NCBI GenBank assembly: GCA_027563935.2
Contig: CM050451.1
Coordinates: 99,227,565-99,291,564 of the forward strand
Length of the DNA: 64,000 bases
Source: Costus lasius
Taxonomy: Eukaryota > Streptophyta > Magnoliopsida > Zingiberales > Costaceae
Direction: 5' to 3'
A model generated the notes under the pieces. It was not told the DNA's origin. It was given only the letters and a program-made list of their open reading frames with translations, and searched no databases. Made by a program: the position numbers and the translations under genes. Every line of letters begins with the position of its first letter. The stretch's first letter is position 1. Shown here in pieces: positions 1-9,450 of the stretch.

Positions 1-578
1 TTGTTTGTATGATTGCGCATGTTCTAAAAGTTTTCTAAAACTTACATCTTGCGCGCTTGATTAGATCTAAGGTGCCACTACATTAAACCCTTAGATGGGT
101 TGATGGGGTTGAAGTCACCACTAGGTTAGATCCAAGTCTGATCAGACCATCTGACAGCTCAGATGGGTTGACCTGATAGCACCTATGCGCAAGCACATGG
201 TGGCTATAGGTTGACTGCATCTAGGGCGTGTAGCGAGGTCTGATTGAGACAACTACTGAACACACTTGAGTTAGGCCCGGGGTCACACCCGCTTGCCAAA
301 ACTCATGAGGGTGGTTCAGCCCTTGGCGCATGCATGGTTGACCATCAGGTCAACTCGGGTCAGTTAGGACTCGGTGCATGCAAGGGCAAAGGATCTATCT
401 AGATGGATGAGTGGATCCCCATCAATGGACCATTGTAAGGTTGTAGGGCTCATAAGGAAATTAAATTGATGCCATGGGTTTTTCAAAAATTTAATTTCTT
501 GAATGGATCACATGTTGATTGAACCATATGCTTGTTTATTTAGTCTTATGTGGGTTGCCCTTTTGTGTGCTGTGCTGG

Positions 579-707
579 GGCCTGCGTGCCTGGATTTAAA
601 AATTGTAAATTAATTTGTGATCTGCGAATCACATTGTACTTAATTTATGTTGTTGACCTGCGAGTCAACCTTGTCTAGATAGATCAAATGTACTTTGATT
701 AGACAAG
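579..707 (+). promoter_or_regulatory. Cluster of leader hairpins with shared CTGCG-N hexaloops (candidate packaging signal)
   Basis: Three short hairpins follow one another. GGC-CTGCGT-GCC is at 579-590, TGTGAT-CTGCGA-ATCACA at 616-633, and GTTGAC-CTGCGA-GTCAAC at 652-669. A bulged hairpin follows directly (670-707; arms CTTGTCTA/TAGACAAG and ATCAAA/TTTGAT). The stems differ but the loop is nearly constant. In A2 (23303-23401) and the inverted copy (24877-24972) the loops persist while stem bases change in pairs. No function is proven; packaging or dimerisation of genomic RNA is an inference from position, just upstream of gag and downstream of the primer site. Confidence 0.55.
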
Positions 708-1560
708 AGCACAAAGGCACACATCCAAGAGGGGCATTCACCTGGTGGTGCACCTGAGGTGCTCTTGGCGCTAGGGCACTGGGTTGGACAAGATGAGATG
801 CAATGAAGCTCAAGTGAAGACTTAAGTAAAATTAAGGTCTTACTAGGGTTCATGGGCTTTTACCACATAAGATCATGCATTCTATTTATTGCTTTTATAA
901 TTAGAATTGCATGTTTAAGTTTATCTTCTACTATCACCATAGGACTTGCATGATAGTCAAGAAGATAAAAGACCGTTAAAATCCAACGCTAACATATCAA
1001 GCTCGATAAGCCTTCTGACGCGAAACCTCACCTTTCTGATTATCGTTGGAGTCGTGTTGAACCCACTCAGTGGGCACGTCCATCTATCTTCAGACGGTGC
1101 CGGATTTCACCTGCGTGTTACAGAGTTGGGATTTATCCCCTCTCGTTGCTCAGCATAGCACGTGGTGGTCCAGGGAGTAGGTCAGGTCAGCTTGACCATG
1201 TAGACTACATATGTGGCGCATATGGTAGCACATGGAGGCAGCCATCTCTGGGATCAGAGACTGTGTTGTACCAACTCAGTTGGCACAGTCTGCTGAATTG
1301 CCAAGATGAAGGGGAATCGCACGGATTGGCGATTGGCTGGGACAGCCTACCAGAAATTAGTGCTTGTCATCTCTGTGCATCTTATCTCGCCTGAGCGGGA
1401 CGCGGAGACCAAGTATGAAATCTGGATCCCATCTCACTAAAAGAGTGTTACTCTTTCGGACTGTTTACTGGATTTTTCAGTCAGACAAAATAGTGAGAAA
1501 AGAATCTTTCTTAAGTCCTGGATTGATTCTGAACATTGATACTAACCTTGCTGTTCTTGC

Positions 1561-1571
1561 ATTGTTGTAGA
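1561..1571 (+). other. Candidate 3' splice site before gag (A1)
   Basis: A T-rich run ends in ATTGTTGTAG at 1561-1570, followed by 21 coding-compatible bases before the gag ATG. The same site is at 17653-17662 in A2 and 63757-63766 in A3, each exactly 21 bases from gag. Copia B has TTGTTGTAG ending at 33592, directly against its gag ATG. Splicing itself is inferred. Confidence 0.5.
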
Positions 1572-1591
1572 TTCCTGCAGCAACGAACACC

Positions 1592-4500
1592 ATGAGCTTC
1601 AATGTGCGATCCCTACTGGAAAGGGAGAAGTTTGCTGGGCCGAACTTCTCTGACTGGTTCGGACACCTTAAGATCGTTCTTAAGGCAGAGAGGAAACTGT
1701 ATGTCCTCGAGACGGCGATACCGCCGCAGCCCGCTCCGAACGCCGCAAGGGCGGTTCGGGATGCCTACGAAAAGCACGTCAATGATAGCATTGATGTCGC
1801 TTGCCTGATGCTAGCGTCTATGACGCCACCGCTGCAGCGTCAGCATGAGGATATGTCGGCTATAGAAATTATAGCGAACCTCAAGATGCTGTATGCTGCA
1901 CAGGCGAGGACTGAACGCTATAATCTGACGAAGCTCTTCTTTCAGAGCAAACTGGCTGAAGGGAGCCCAGTGGGAGCTCACGTGCTCAAGATGATTGGGC
2001 ACAAGGAAGCTCTGGGGAAACTGGGGCATACCGTCAACCAGGAGCTTGCTGTGGATATTATTCTGCAGTCTCTCCCGCCTTCTTTCGATGCGTTCATCAT
2101 TAACTTTAATATGAACAAAATCGATTGTACGCCGGCAGAGCTGTTGAATATGCTCTTGACAACTGAGGAAACTCTGAAGGGTAAGCCTTCAACCTCTGTC
2201 TTGATGGTTCCTTCTAGGAACAAGAAGAAGGGGAAGAAGGGCAAGGCCCCTGTCAAGAATTACAGCAAGGCCCTGAAACAGAAGGTGAAGCGGTCGAAGG
2301 ACAACAGGTGTTTCCACTGTGGCCAGCTGGGTCACTGGAAAAAGGACTGTAAAGCGCTCCAAGGAGAAAAGAGGGGAAGCATCGCTTCTGGCTCAGGTAT
2401 ATATGTGACTGAGGTCATGTTATCTTCTTCTACTATATCATGGGTGTTGGACACTGCATGTGGAGTTCACATTTGTTCAAATGTGCAGGAACTCAAGAGA
2501 AGAAGGCAGGTGGGACAGCATGAGGTAGACCTACGCGTTGGAAACGGGGCACGGGTTGCTGCTGTTGCTGTAGGAGACTATTTCATTACTTTACCATCTG
2601 GCATTGTATTAGAATTAAACAATTGTTATTTTGTACCCAGTATTACCAAGAATATTATCTCTATTCCTGCTCTTGTCAGGAAAGGATTTGCCTTTGAATG
2701 CAAGATTTCAAAGTGTGTTTTATCTCTAGATAATATTGTGTATGCAACTGGTTCAATTAACAATGGGTTATACATGTTGGACATGGAAAATTCTATACAA
2801 AACATTGATAATAAGAAAGCCAAGTATGCTGATGACAGCACCTTGCTATGGCATAGTCGTTTAGGCCATATAAACGAGAAGCGCATTAAGCGGTTGCATG
2901 AACATGGACTGCTGGGATCTTTCTCCTATGAGGAGATTGATACATGCAAAGCTTGTTTGATGGGTAAAATGACGAAGTCACCTTTTTCAAACAAAGGTCA
3001 AAGGACTTCAGGTTTACTTGACCTTATACACAGTGATGTGTGTGGGCCTTTTAGTAAACATGCCAGAGGTGGCTATCAGTACTTCATTACCTTTACTGAT
3101 GATTTCAGTAGGTATGGGTATGTCTATCTAATGAGACATAAAAGTGAATCTTTTGACAAGTTCAAAGAGTTCAAAAATGAAGTACAAAATCAGCTAGGCC
3201 GAAATATCAAGGCACTTCGTTCTGATCGAGGTGGTGAATACCTAAGTCATGCGTTTACTGACTATCTGAAGGAGTGTGGGATTATCTCACAGCTCACTCC
3301 GCCAGGAACACCGCAAAGGAATGGTGTGTCCGAGAGGAGAAATAGAACGTTACTTGATATGGTTCGTTCTATGATGAGTCAGGCTACTCTTCCATATTCC
3401 TTTTGGGGTTTTGCACTGGAAACAGCTGCAAAGGTACTAAACCGAGTGCCATCCAAGGCAGTTTCAAAGACGCCATATGAGTTATGGTATGGGAAACAGC
3501 CGAGCTTGACATTTATCAGGATCTGGGGTTGCGAGGCTTATGTCAAAAAGCTCGCCTCTGGGAAACTAGAGAGCAGATCTGATAAATGCATCTTTGTCGG
3601 TTACCCTAAGGAAACTAAGGGTTATTATTTCTTCGATCCCAAAGAGAACAAGGTTTTTGTTGCTCGGACGGCCATATTTCTTGAGAAGGAATTTCTTCTG
3701 CAAGAGGCCAGTGGGAGAGAAATAAAACTGGATGAGATTCCAGAGGAAGGACAAAGTAGTCAGGCAGAGTTGGATGTGCCTGAGCCAGTAGATCAGGTTA
3801 TTGAACAACCTGAGGCTCAAATATCACGGGAACCGCGAAGATCGGGTAGGATCCGTCGACAGCCTGAGCGCTATGACGGAGTCTACATCATTGATAATGA
3901 TGAACCCCTCACTTATGCGGATGCGGTCGGTGGACCGGAGTCAGCTAGATGGCTTGAAGCTATGCGAGCCGAGATGGACTCCATGTCAGATAACCAAGTC
4001 TGGGATTTGGTTGATCCGCCTCCGGGAGTAATCCCTATAGGCTGTAAATGGATCTTCAAGAAGAAGATTGACATGGATGGTAATGTGGTTACCTATAAAG
4101 GCAGGCTAGTTGCGAAAGGTTTCAAACAAATCTACGGGATAGATTATGATGAAACTTTCTCACCAGTAGCCATGTTTAAGTCTATTCGGATTCTTTTCGC
4201 GATAGCTGCATATTACGACTATGAGATCTGGCAGATGGATGTGAAGACAGCTTTCCTTAATGGAAATCTGGATGAGGATGTGTATATGACACAACCAGAA
4301 GGTTTCACTAATCCATCAGATCGTCATAAAATATGCAAGTTAAAGAAGTCCATTTATGGACTTAAGCAAGCATCAAGAAGCTGGAATATTCGTTTTGATG
4401 AATCAATCTCTGAGTTTGGTTTCATCAAGAACGAAGATGACCCGTGTGTATATAAGAGGTTTAGTGGGAGCGTAATTACATTCCTAATCCTCTACGTCGA

Positions 4501-5476
4501 TGATATCTTGATCATTGGAAATGATATTCCTGAACTGCATGCTGTTAAAGCATGGTTAGGAAAATGTTTCCAGATGAAAGATCTAGGAGAAGCAGCCTAT
4601 GTACTAGGTGTGAAGATCTACAGGGATAGATCTAAGAGGCTTCTCGGGCTGTGCCAGAGTACTTACATCGATAAGGTCCTGGAGAGATTCCATTTAGAGA
4701 ATTCTAAACGTGGTTATCTTCCAGTCAGACATGGTCTGAATCTTTCAAAGAGTCAGTGTCCACAAACACAGACTGAGAAAGATGAAATGGACAATACGCC
4801 TTATGCTTCGGCTATTGGGTCCATTATGTATGCGATGTTGTGTACTCGCCCAGACGTCGCTTACGGGTTAAGCGTGACCAGTCGATTCCAAAGTAATCCA
4901 GGATTGGCGCACTGGATTGCGGTCAAGAACATCTTGAAATATCTGCGGAGGACCAAAGATATGTTCTTGATATATGGTGGTCAGGAAGAACTCAGTATAG
5001 AGGGATATACTGACGCTTCGTTCCAGTCGGACCAGGATGATTTCCGATCGCAATCAGGCTATGTTTTTAGCTTGAATGGTGGAGCAGTGGTGTGGAAGAG
5101 CTTCAAACAGTCAACTGTTGCTGATTCCACAACAGAAGCCGAGTATGTTGCAGCCTCGGAAGCATCCAAGGAGGCAGTGTGGATTCGTAAGTTCGTGAGA
5201 GAACTTGGTGTCGTTCCTTCGAGTGCTGATCCTTTGGTTATCTTCTGTGATAACACTGGAGCAATTGCACAAGCAAAGGAACCACGGTCGCACCAGAAGT
5301 CCAAGCACATACAAAGACGGTTTCACTTGATCCGGGAGATCATTGATCGAGGCGAGATCAAAATATGCAAGGTTCATACAGATGACAATCTGGCAGACCC
5401 GCTTACCAAGCCTCTGGCGCAGCAGAAGCATGAGAAGCACTGTAATAATATGGGTTTGAGGTTTCTCAACCATTAG
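1592..5476 (+). CDS. Copia gag-pol polyprotein (A1), intact, 1294 aa
   Basis: This is one open frame carrying all functions for copia replication. The Gag capsid region spans about residues 1-235. A CCHC knuckle (CFHCGQLGHWKKDC) is at 240-253. The aspartic protease motif is LDTACG (Asp 287), which has Cys where most families have Ser or Gly nearby. The integrase has an HHCC finger (H421, H426, C452, C455) and a DD35E triad (D482, D545, E581). The RT active site is YVDD (968-971). RNase H has acidic residues D1141, E1184 and D1220. Length and order are normal for a single-ORF Angela/Tork-type copia. The ATG at 1592 fits the Gag start, but if the leader is spliced, a short N-terminal extension is added in frame. 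No frameshift or stop is present. The protein differs from A2 at scattered sites, for example Arg versus Trp at residue 576. Confidence 0.95.
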   Translation: MSFNVRSLLEREKFAGPNFSDWFGHLKIVLKAERKLYVLETAIPPQPAPNAARAVRDAYEKHVNDSIDVACLMLASMTPPLQRQHEDMSAIEIIANLKMLYAAQARTERYNLTKLFFQSKLAEGSPVGAHVLKMIGHKEALGKLGHTVNQELAVDIILQSLPPSFDAFIINFNMNKIDCTPAELLNMLLTTEETLKGKPSTSVLMVPSRNKKKGKKGKAPVKNYSKALKQKVKRSKDNRCFHCGQLGHWKKDCKALQGEKRGSIASGSGIYVTEVMLSSSTISWVLDTACGVHICSNVQELKRRRQVGQHEVDLRVGNGARVAAVAVGDYFITLPSGIVLELNNCYFVPSITKNIISIPALVRKGFAFECKISKCVLSLDNIVYATGSINNGLYMLDMENSIQNIDNKKAKYADDSTLLWHSRLGHINEKRIKRLHEHGLLGSFSYEEIDTCKACLMGKMTKSPFSNKGQRTSGLLDLIHSDVCGPFSKHARGGYQYFITFTDDFSRYGYVYLMRHKSESFDKFKEFKNEVQNQLGRNIKALRSDRGGEYLSHAFTDYLKECGIISQLTPPGTPQRNGVSERRNRTLLDMVRSMMSQATLPYSFWGFALETAAKVLNRVPSKAVSKTPYELWYGKQPSLTFIRIWGCEAYVKKLASGKLESRSDKCIFVGYPKETKGYYFFDPKENKVFVARTAIFLEKEFLLQEASGREIKLDEIPEEGQSSQAELDVPEPVDQVIEQPEAQISREPRRSGRIRRQPERYDGVYIIDNDEPLTYADAVGGPESARWLEAMRAEMDSMSDNQVWDLVDPPPGVIPIGCKWIFKKKIDMDGNVVTYKGRLVAKGFKQIYGIDYDETFSPVAMFKSIRILFAIAAYYDYEIWQMDVKTAFLNGNLDEDVYMTQPEGFTNPSDRHKICKLKKSIYGLKQASRSWNIRFDESISEFGFIKNEDDPCVYKRFSGSVITFLILYVDDILIIGNDIPELHAVKAWLGKCFQMKDLGEAAYVLGVKIYRDRSKRLLGLCQSTYIDKVLERFHLENSKRGYLPVRHGLNLSKSQCPQTQTEKDEMDNTPYASAIGSIMYAMLCTRPDVAYGLSVTSRFQSNPGLAHWIAVKNILKYLRRTKDMFLIYGGQEELSIEGYTDASFQSDQDDFRSQSGYVFSLNGGAVVWKSFKQSTVADSTTEAEYVAASEASKEAVWIRKFVRELGVVPSSADPLVIFCDNTGAIAQAKEPRSHQKSKHIQRRFHLIREIIDRGEIKICKVHTDDNLADPLTKPLAQQKHEKHCNNMGLRFLNH

Positions 5477-5485
5477 ATTAAGTGC

Positions 5486-5496
5486 AAGTGGGAGAT
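5486..5496 (+). other. Polypurine tract of A1
   Basis: AAGTGGGAGAT abuts the TGTTGG start of the 3' LTR and is the expected plus-strand primer site. The same tract sits before the LTRs at 21589, 24049, 36927 and 41469. Confidence 0.85.
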
Positions 5497-7197
5497 TGTT
5501 GGGGTATGCCCTTAAGGCTAATGTTTGAGGCCTTGGGATTGTATAAGTATCATGTAATAAACTCTTATGTTTATAAAAGGCATGGTTATTATTCAGGTTG
5601 TTACCTTGTCTGCTGTAATAAGTGTACTTCTGAATAATGTCTCAAAGCTGTTCAGCTAGGCTGACAGGCTATAAGTCCTTAGTCGAGATATCTTGGTGAA
5701 CTTGAGACAGCCTTGATATGATTGAGACTAATATGAGTGCTAATCTTATAGGATGCTTCGAGCATGGAATAAGATGTAGACTCATGGGTACATTGGATGT
5801 ACTGGACAGACCCTACTGGGATATTCCATTGCTTGTCACAATGTGAATGATCCTTGTAAGCAGCAAGTGGCACATGTCCTCTGACTTGAGATCACTTGTG
5901 TTTCTAAATGATGATTGTCATTGTCTTGAGGTAGTTCAATATCATTTGAAACATAATGATTATAGACTATCTTGGATGGTGAGCTTGAATCAGGTTAGGG
6001 CACTAGTGATAGACATAGGATTGCCGTCTCCTTGTTTAAGGAGTGTGATGTTCTAAAGGGCCCCCCCCCTATATGAGATGATTGAGGAAGTGTATGGCCA
6101 TACCCAGATGACTATGTGCATCTGATCTAATCATGCTCATCGTATTGGAGTTACAGGCTTGACATGCTTGTCCAATAAGAACATCCAGTGGCAAAGGAAT
6201 CATGTATGCCTTGTGAGTTTGATTCACACTTGTGCTATGGTTTGGGAGTAGTCTTGGAAGACTCTTTCCTTTATATCGGGAGACAGTGATGTGTTGCTAG
6301 ATACCCCTCACTGATCGTGATAACGTAAGTTATCGTTACCGACATTTAGAGGAAACCCTCAGGGTCGCACAATTTGATGATATGGCTTACTTAAGTCAGA
6401 TCGTGTGGACTGGACTCTTTGAGTTCAGATTAAAGGGATTTAATCTCTGATTGTAAGTGAGATCTGGTCTGATCATGTTTGATTGATTAGGACTTGAGAT
6501 CGGTAAGCTTCGATCGAGAGAGATGATGCTAGATCGGAGAGATCAGGGGCATCAGGTGATGAATGGTTAGATCATGAGCCTTGGGGTTCAATATGGTCTA
6601 GACCACATGGCTTGAGCCATTTCGGTTTGGTTCATGAACCAAAGTCGATTGGAACGGTTTAGCTTGAACCGGTTCACAATTGTGAATGCATGGTTCAATG
6701 CTCAAATGCGTTTGGGTTGGCTTGAGCGCATGGCTTGATGAGCTTCCATTTATGGAAAGTCATCAAGGCCGGTTTCACAAAAAAAACGCCTAAACGCATA
6801 TGCGTTTGCGCTCTTCTCTTGAACGCCTTGCACTTTCGTTGAGGTGTGGTAGACGACGAGAAGGAGAGGTTGGGCAAGTGGAGCTCTCGGCAACAAGGAG
6901 GTTCATCATCCCCTTCCATTCGACAAGAAGGCTTGAGTGTCTTGCTAGCACAAGAGATCTCAAGAAAGTGAGCATCTTCATCTTGTGTGTGGACTTGTGG
7001 AGGAGACCTAAGTTGATCTCTTCTTCCAAACCGACTTCCAAGCATATGGCGTTGGTATGATTTTCATCTCAACCTATTCAATCGGTTATAGTTGAACATA
7101 TGGCATGCAAATGATTTTAAACCCTTGCTTCCGCTAGCATATTTTTCTTAGCGCCATGCTTTAGGGTTTTTGCCCCCCGTTTTAAGGGGTTCCTTCA
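5497..7197 (+). repeat. 3' LTR of copia A1 (1701 bp)
   Basis: It starts TGTTGGGG and ends TTCCTTCA. It is nearly identical along its whole length to the A3 5' LTR (60223-61919, 1697 bp). Inside is the structured block at 6284-6370, also present in the other A, B and B' LTRs, and near the end the conserved ATG mini-exon with a 5' splice site (7046-7060). I see no unambiguous TATA box. A frame open from ATG 6800 to 7060 runs through that mini-exon and reads MAL just before the splice site; it resembles no known protein. Confidence 0.93.
7046..7060 (+). other. Conserved ATG mini-exon and 5' splice site in the A LTR
   Basis: ATGGCGTTG is followed immediately by GTATGA. Other A LTRs keep the pattern ATG-GC(N)-(A/T)TG then GT(A/G)(A/T)GA while their flanks diverge: 8003 and 23116 (GCA ATG, GTGAGA), 30733 and 61766 (GCG TTG, GTATGA), and the inverted copy near 25850-25864. 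Joined to the splice acceptor before gag, it reads Met-Ala-Leu or Met-Ala-Met in frame with gag. Confidence 0.5.
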
Positions 7198-8137
7198 GTT
7201 GATTCACACTTGTGCTGTGTTTTGGGTGTAGTCTTGGAAGACTCTTTCCTTTATATCGGGAGACAGTGATGTGTTGCTAGATACCCCTCACTGATCGTGA
7301 TAACGTGAGTTATCGTTACCGACATTTAAAGGAAACCCTCAGGGTCGCACAATTTGATGATATGACTTACTTAAGTCAGATCGTGTGGACTGAATTGTTC
7401 AGGTTCAGTTTAAAGGGAATTAATCTCTGATTGTAAGCGAGATCTGGTCTGATCATGTTTGATTGATTAGGGCTTGAGATCGGTAAGCTTCGATCGAGAG
7501 AAGGGATGCTAGATCGGTGAGATCAGGAGCATCAAAGAGATGAACGGTCAGATCTGGAGCCTTAGGGTTTAATTGAGATCTAGACCAAGTGGCTTGGGTT
7601 ATTTGGTATTTGAACCGAATCAAATTAAACCAGCTCATGGATGAGCGCTTGGTTCAAATCTAGAACAAGTTGCGATTGGGGTAAAACTTCATGGTCGCAT
7701 GAAGAGGTGGTTTACTATTTTTAGAAGCCACTTTCACACGCCTCACGTCGCCACCTTGCTCTCTCCAATTCTTGCTCTCGCCTCTTCCTCTCGAGAGAGA
7801 ACTCTTGTATGTGTGAAGGTGGACGAAAAGAAAGAAGGAAACTCTCGCCAAGCAACTCTCCATCCCTTCCATTCGATCAAGGACGCCTTTGGAACCTTGC
7901 TAGCACAAGGAGCACCAAGGAAGTGAGCGCATTCTCATCTTGTGTGCGCATCCTCTGGAGAAGATCTCTTTTGGTCTTTGATTTCAAGACATCGTCCAAG
8001 CGATGGCAATGGTGAGAACTTTTCTTATCTATTCAAGTTTTGATAGTTGATCATATAATGCATGCTATCCGATCCTATGAAACCCTAGTATCCGCTGCCC
8101 ATGTTTTTATTTGCGCCACTTTAGGGTTTCGCCCCCC
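7198..8137 (+). repeat. 5' LTR of copia A2, right-hand portion
   Basis: It matches 22311-23250 almost exactly (a few substitutions in 940 bp). The left end is cut by the A1 insertion, and the expected 5-bp target duplication is GTTGA. The right end stops at a C-run and joins directly to leader sequence, so the last bases of the LTR and the primer-binding site are missing. It contains the structured LTR block (7264-7350) and the ATG mini-exon with GTGAGA (8003-8017). Confidence 0.85.
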
Positions 8138-8434
8138 TTGTTTATTTAATCTTATGTGGGCTGCCCGTTTTTAATGTGTGCTGTGCTGGGGCCTGCGTGC
8201 CTGGTTAATTTTGTAAATTATTTTTATATTGTGATCTGCGCATCACATTGCATTTAATTTATAAAATGTAATTGACCTGCGAGTCAATCTTGTCTAGATA
8301 GATTAATTTGTACATTAATCAGACAAGACCACAGAGCACACTTGGCAGAGGCGCATGCAGCTTGTGGCTTGACCAGGTGGGAGGTCTAGGGTTCGACCCT
8401 AGGACCTGGCGCATTTTCTTGGTGGGCGCACCAG
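8138..8434 (+). other. Leader of copia A2, part 1 (before gypsy C)
   Basis: It starts at TTGTTTATTT, equivalent to about base 62725 of A3, so roughly 0.8 kb including the primer-binding site is deleted. It holds the CTGCG-loop hairpins and, unlike A1, a segment at 8377-8407 with a GGTTCGA box inside a TAGGGT/ACCCTA hairpin. It ends with ACCAG (8430-8434), the target site of gypsy C. Confidence 0.8.
8430..8434. repeat. Target-site duplication of gypsy C, left copy (ACCAG)
   Basis: ACCAG precedes the element and is repeated at 16833-16837. The paralogous unit at 23542-23546 has a single ACCAG with uninterrupted flanks, which confirms the site. Confidence 0.95.
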
Positions 8435-9450
8435 TGTAACATCCCACATTCTTAACCCCAAACAAATGACACAATTCACCATTGATACAGGATGTTTCAT
8501 ATAAGATCGATCAAATGCTAGGTAAAACCGAGTTCAAGAAAACACGATCTGAAAAATTTCCATAAATTCATACATACAAATTCACAAAACTCAATTCTCA
8601 TAAGGGTACCTGCCACCACGCAATCCTTGCACTAGACATATGCAAGGCAACAGTTATATCAAATCCACGGCGATATTAAATCCGTATCAAAACCATAAAA
8701 TCCAGAAAGGTACCTGCCACCAGGCAATACTTGCACTAGACATATGCAAATTACAGATATATCAAAACCGATTACAAAGAATACTCCATAAAACGAAATT
8801 CACAACAAAATCACAAAAATCGATTTTATAAACTCATATCAAACACCGAAACCAGGCTGAAGCCCGCGGTGACACAAAAATCAAACTTATAAGACTGCCA
8901 TAACTGGCAACATAATTCACATAGTTCACATGGTTCACATCACATGGTTCACATAGTTCATATAAATCATATGGTTTAGCCACAACCGGCCCCAGAAAAT
9001 TTTAGCATAAAAGTTCTTAAGCAGCAAACATAATATCCACGCCAATGTTACTCATGAAATGCGCCCCTGCTCTATGCCTGAAAACAGTGAGGGGTGAGCT
9101 ACACAGCCCAGTGAGTGGATAGTCTAAATCGACCATCCATAACATACATTCAAAAATATAGGCAGATTATTTTAAAAATATTTAACAGAACATTATGTCA
9201 ACATATAACAAAATAAAGGAACAGAAGTCATATAGACAGTTAAATGTACACACTAGCATATAACGAATTCAGGTTCTAGAGTTTTACTCTAACCCAATTA
9301 AACACATATATTCTAAACCAACTAAACACACCATACTTAATTAACCTAGTTGTCCAGCATATTCAGTAGTGACCAATATGGTCTAACCCGGCTTGGCCAA
9401 AGCACTGGGAGCTGCAAATCACATGCAACACATAAACATGGATAGTGAGT

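Larger units (their letters stand above)
1..1591 (+). other. Leader (5' untranslated region) of copia A1, with decoy upstream ORFs
   Basis: This stretch matches the A3 leader base for base except for a handful of substitutions and one 5-bp indel. It contains several upstream ATGs opening frames of about 60-80 codons (946, 1146 and 1364). These are unlike any protein I know and should block scanning to gag. Hairpins are dense: CTGCG-loop hairpins at 579-669, a longer one at 670-707, and a series at 1062-1074 (CCCAC-TCA-GTGGG), 1271-1283 (CCAAC-TCA-GTTGG), 1386-1399 (CTCGC-CTGA-GCGGG) and 1440-1456 (AAAGAGT-GTT-ACTCTTT). It ends in a pyrimidine-rich tract and TTGTAG at 1562-1570. I read it as the genomic-RNA leader, probably removed as an intron from gag mRNA. 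Confidence 0.8.
1..7197 (+). mobile_element. Ty1-copia element A1 (Angela/BARE-like), 5' LTR outside the window
   Basis: The order is leader (1-1591), single-frame gag-pol (1592-5476), polypurine tract and 3' LTR (5497-7197). The first base matches base 62192 of copy A3, so roughly 2 kb of this element (5' LTR and early leader) lie upstream of the window. The protein order gag, protease, integrase, RT, RNase H is that of copia. Long LTRs (about 1.7 kb) beginning TGTTGG with TATGCCC shortly after, a very long leader and one gag-pol frame fit the Angela/BARE lineage; the lineage name is an inference from motifs. The sequence after the 3' LTR (7198 on) is the inside of another family-A LTR, so A1 is nested in A2. 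With an undamaged frame and LTRs like those of A3, it may be autonomous or recently so. Confidence 0.93.

Noticed and set aside
6058..6070. C-run as a regulatory element
   Set aside because: Its length varies between copies (6060, 22156, 29755, 60787), as expected of slippage in a homopolymer.
6695..7045. Open frames on both strands of the A LTR end
   Set aside because: They overlap each other antisense, occur only in the A1/A3 subfamily and change frame in other A LTRs. Only the ATG mini-exon is conserved.
8377..8407. tRNA gene
   Set aside because: Only a T-arm-like hairpin is present; no acceptor stem, anticodon arm or spacing fits.
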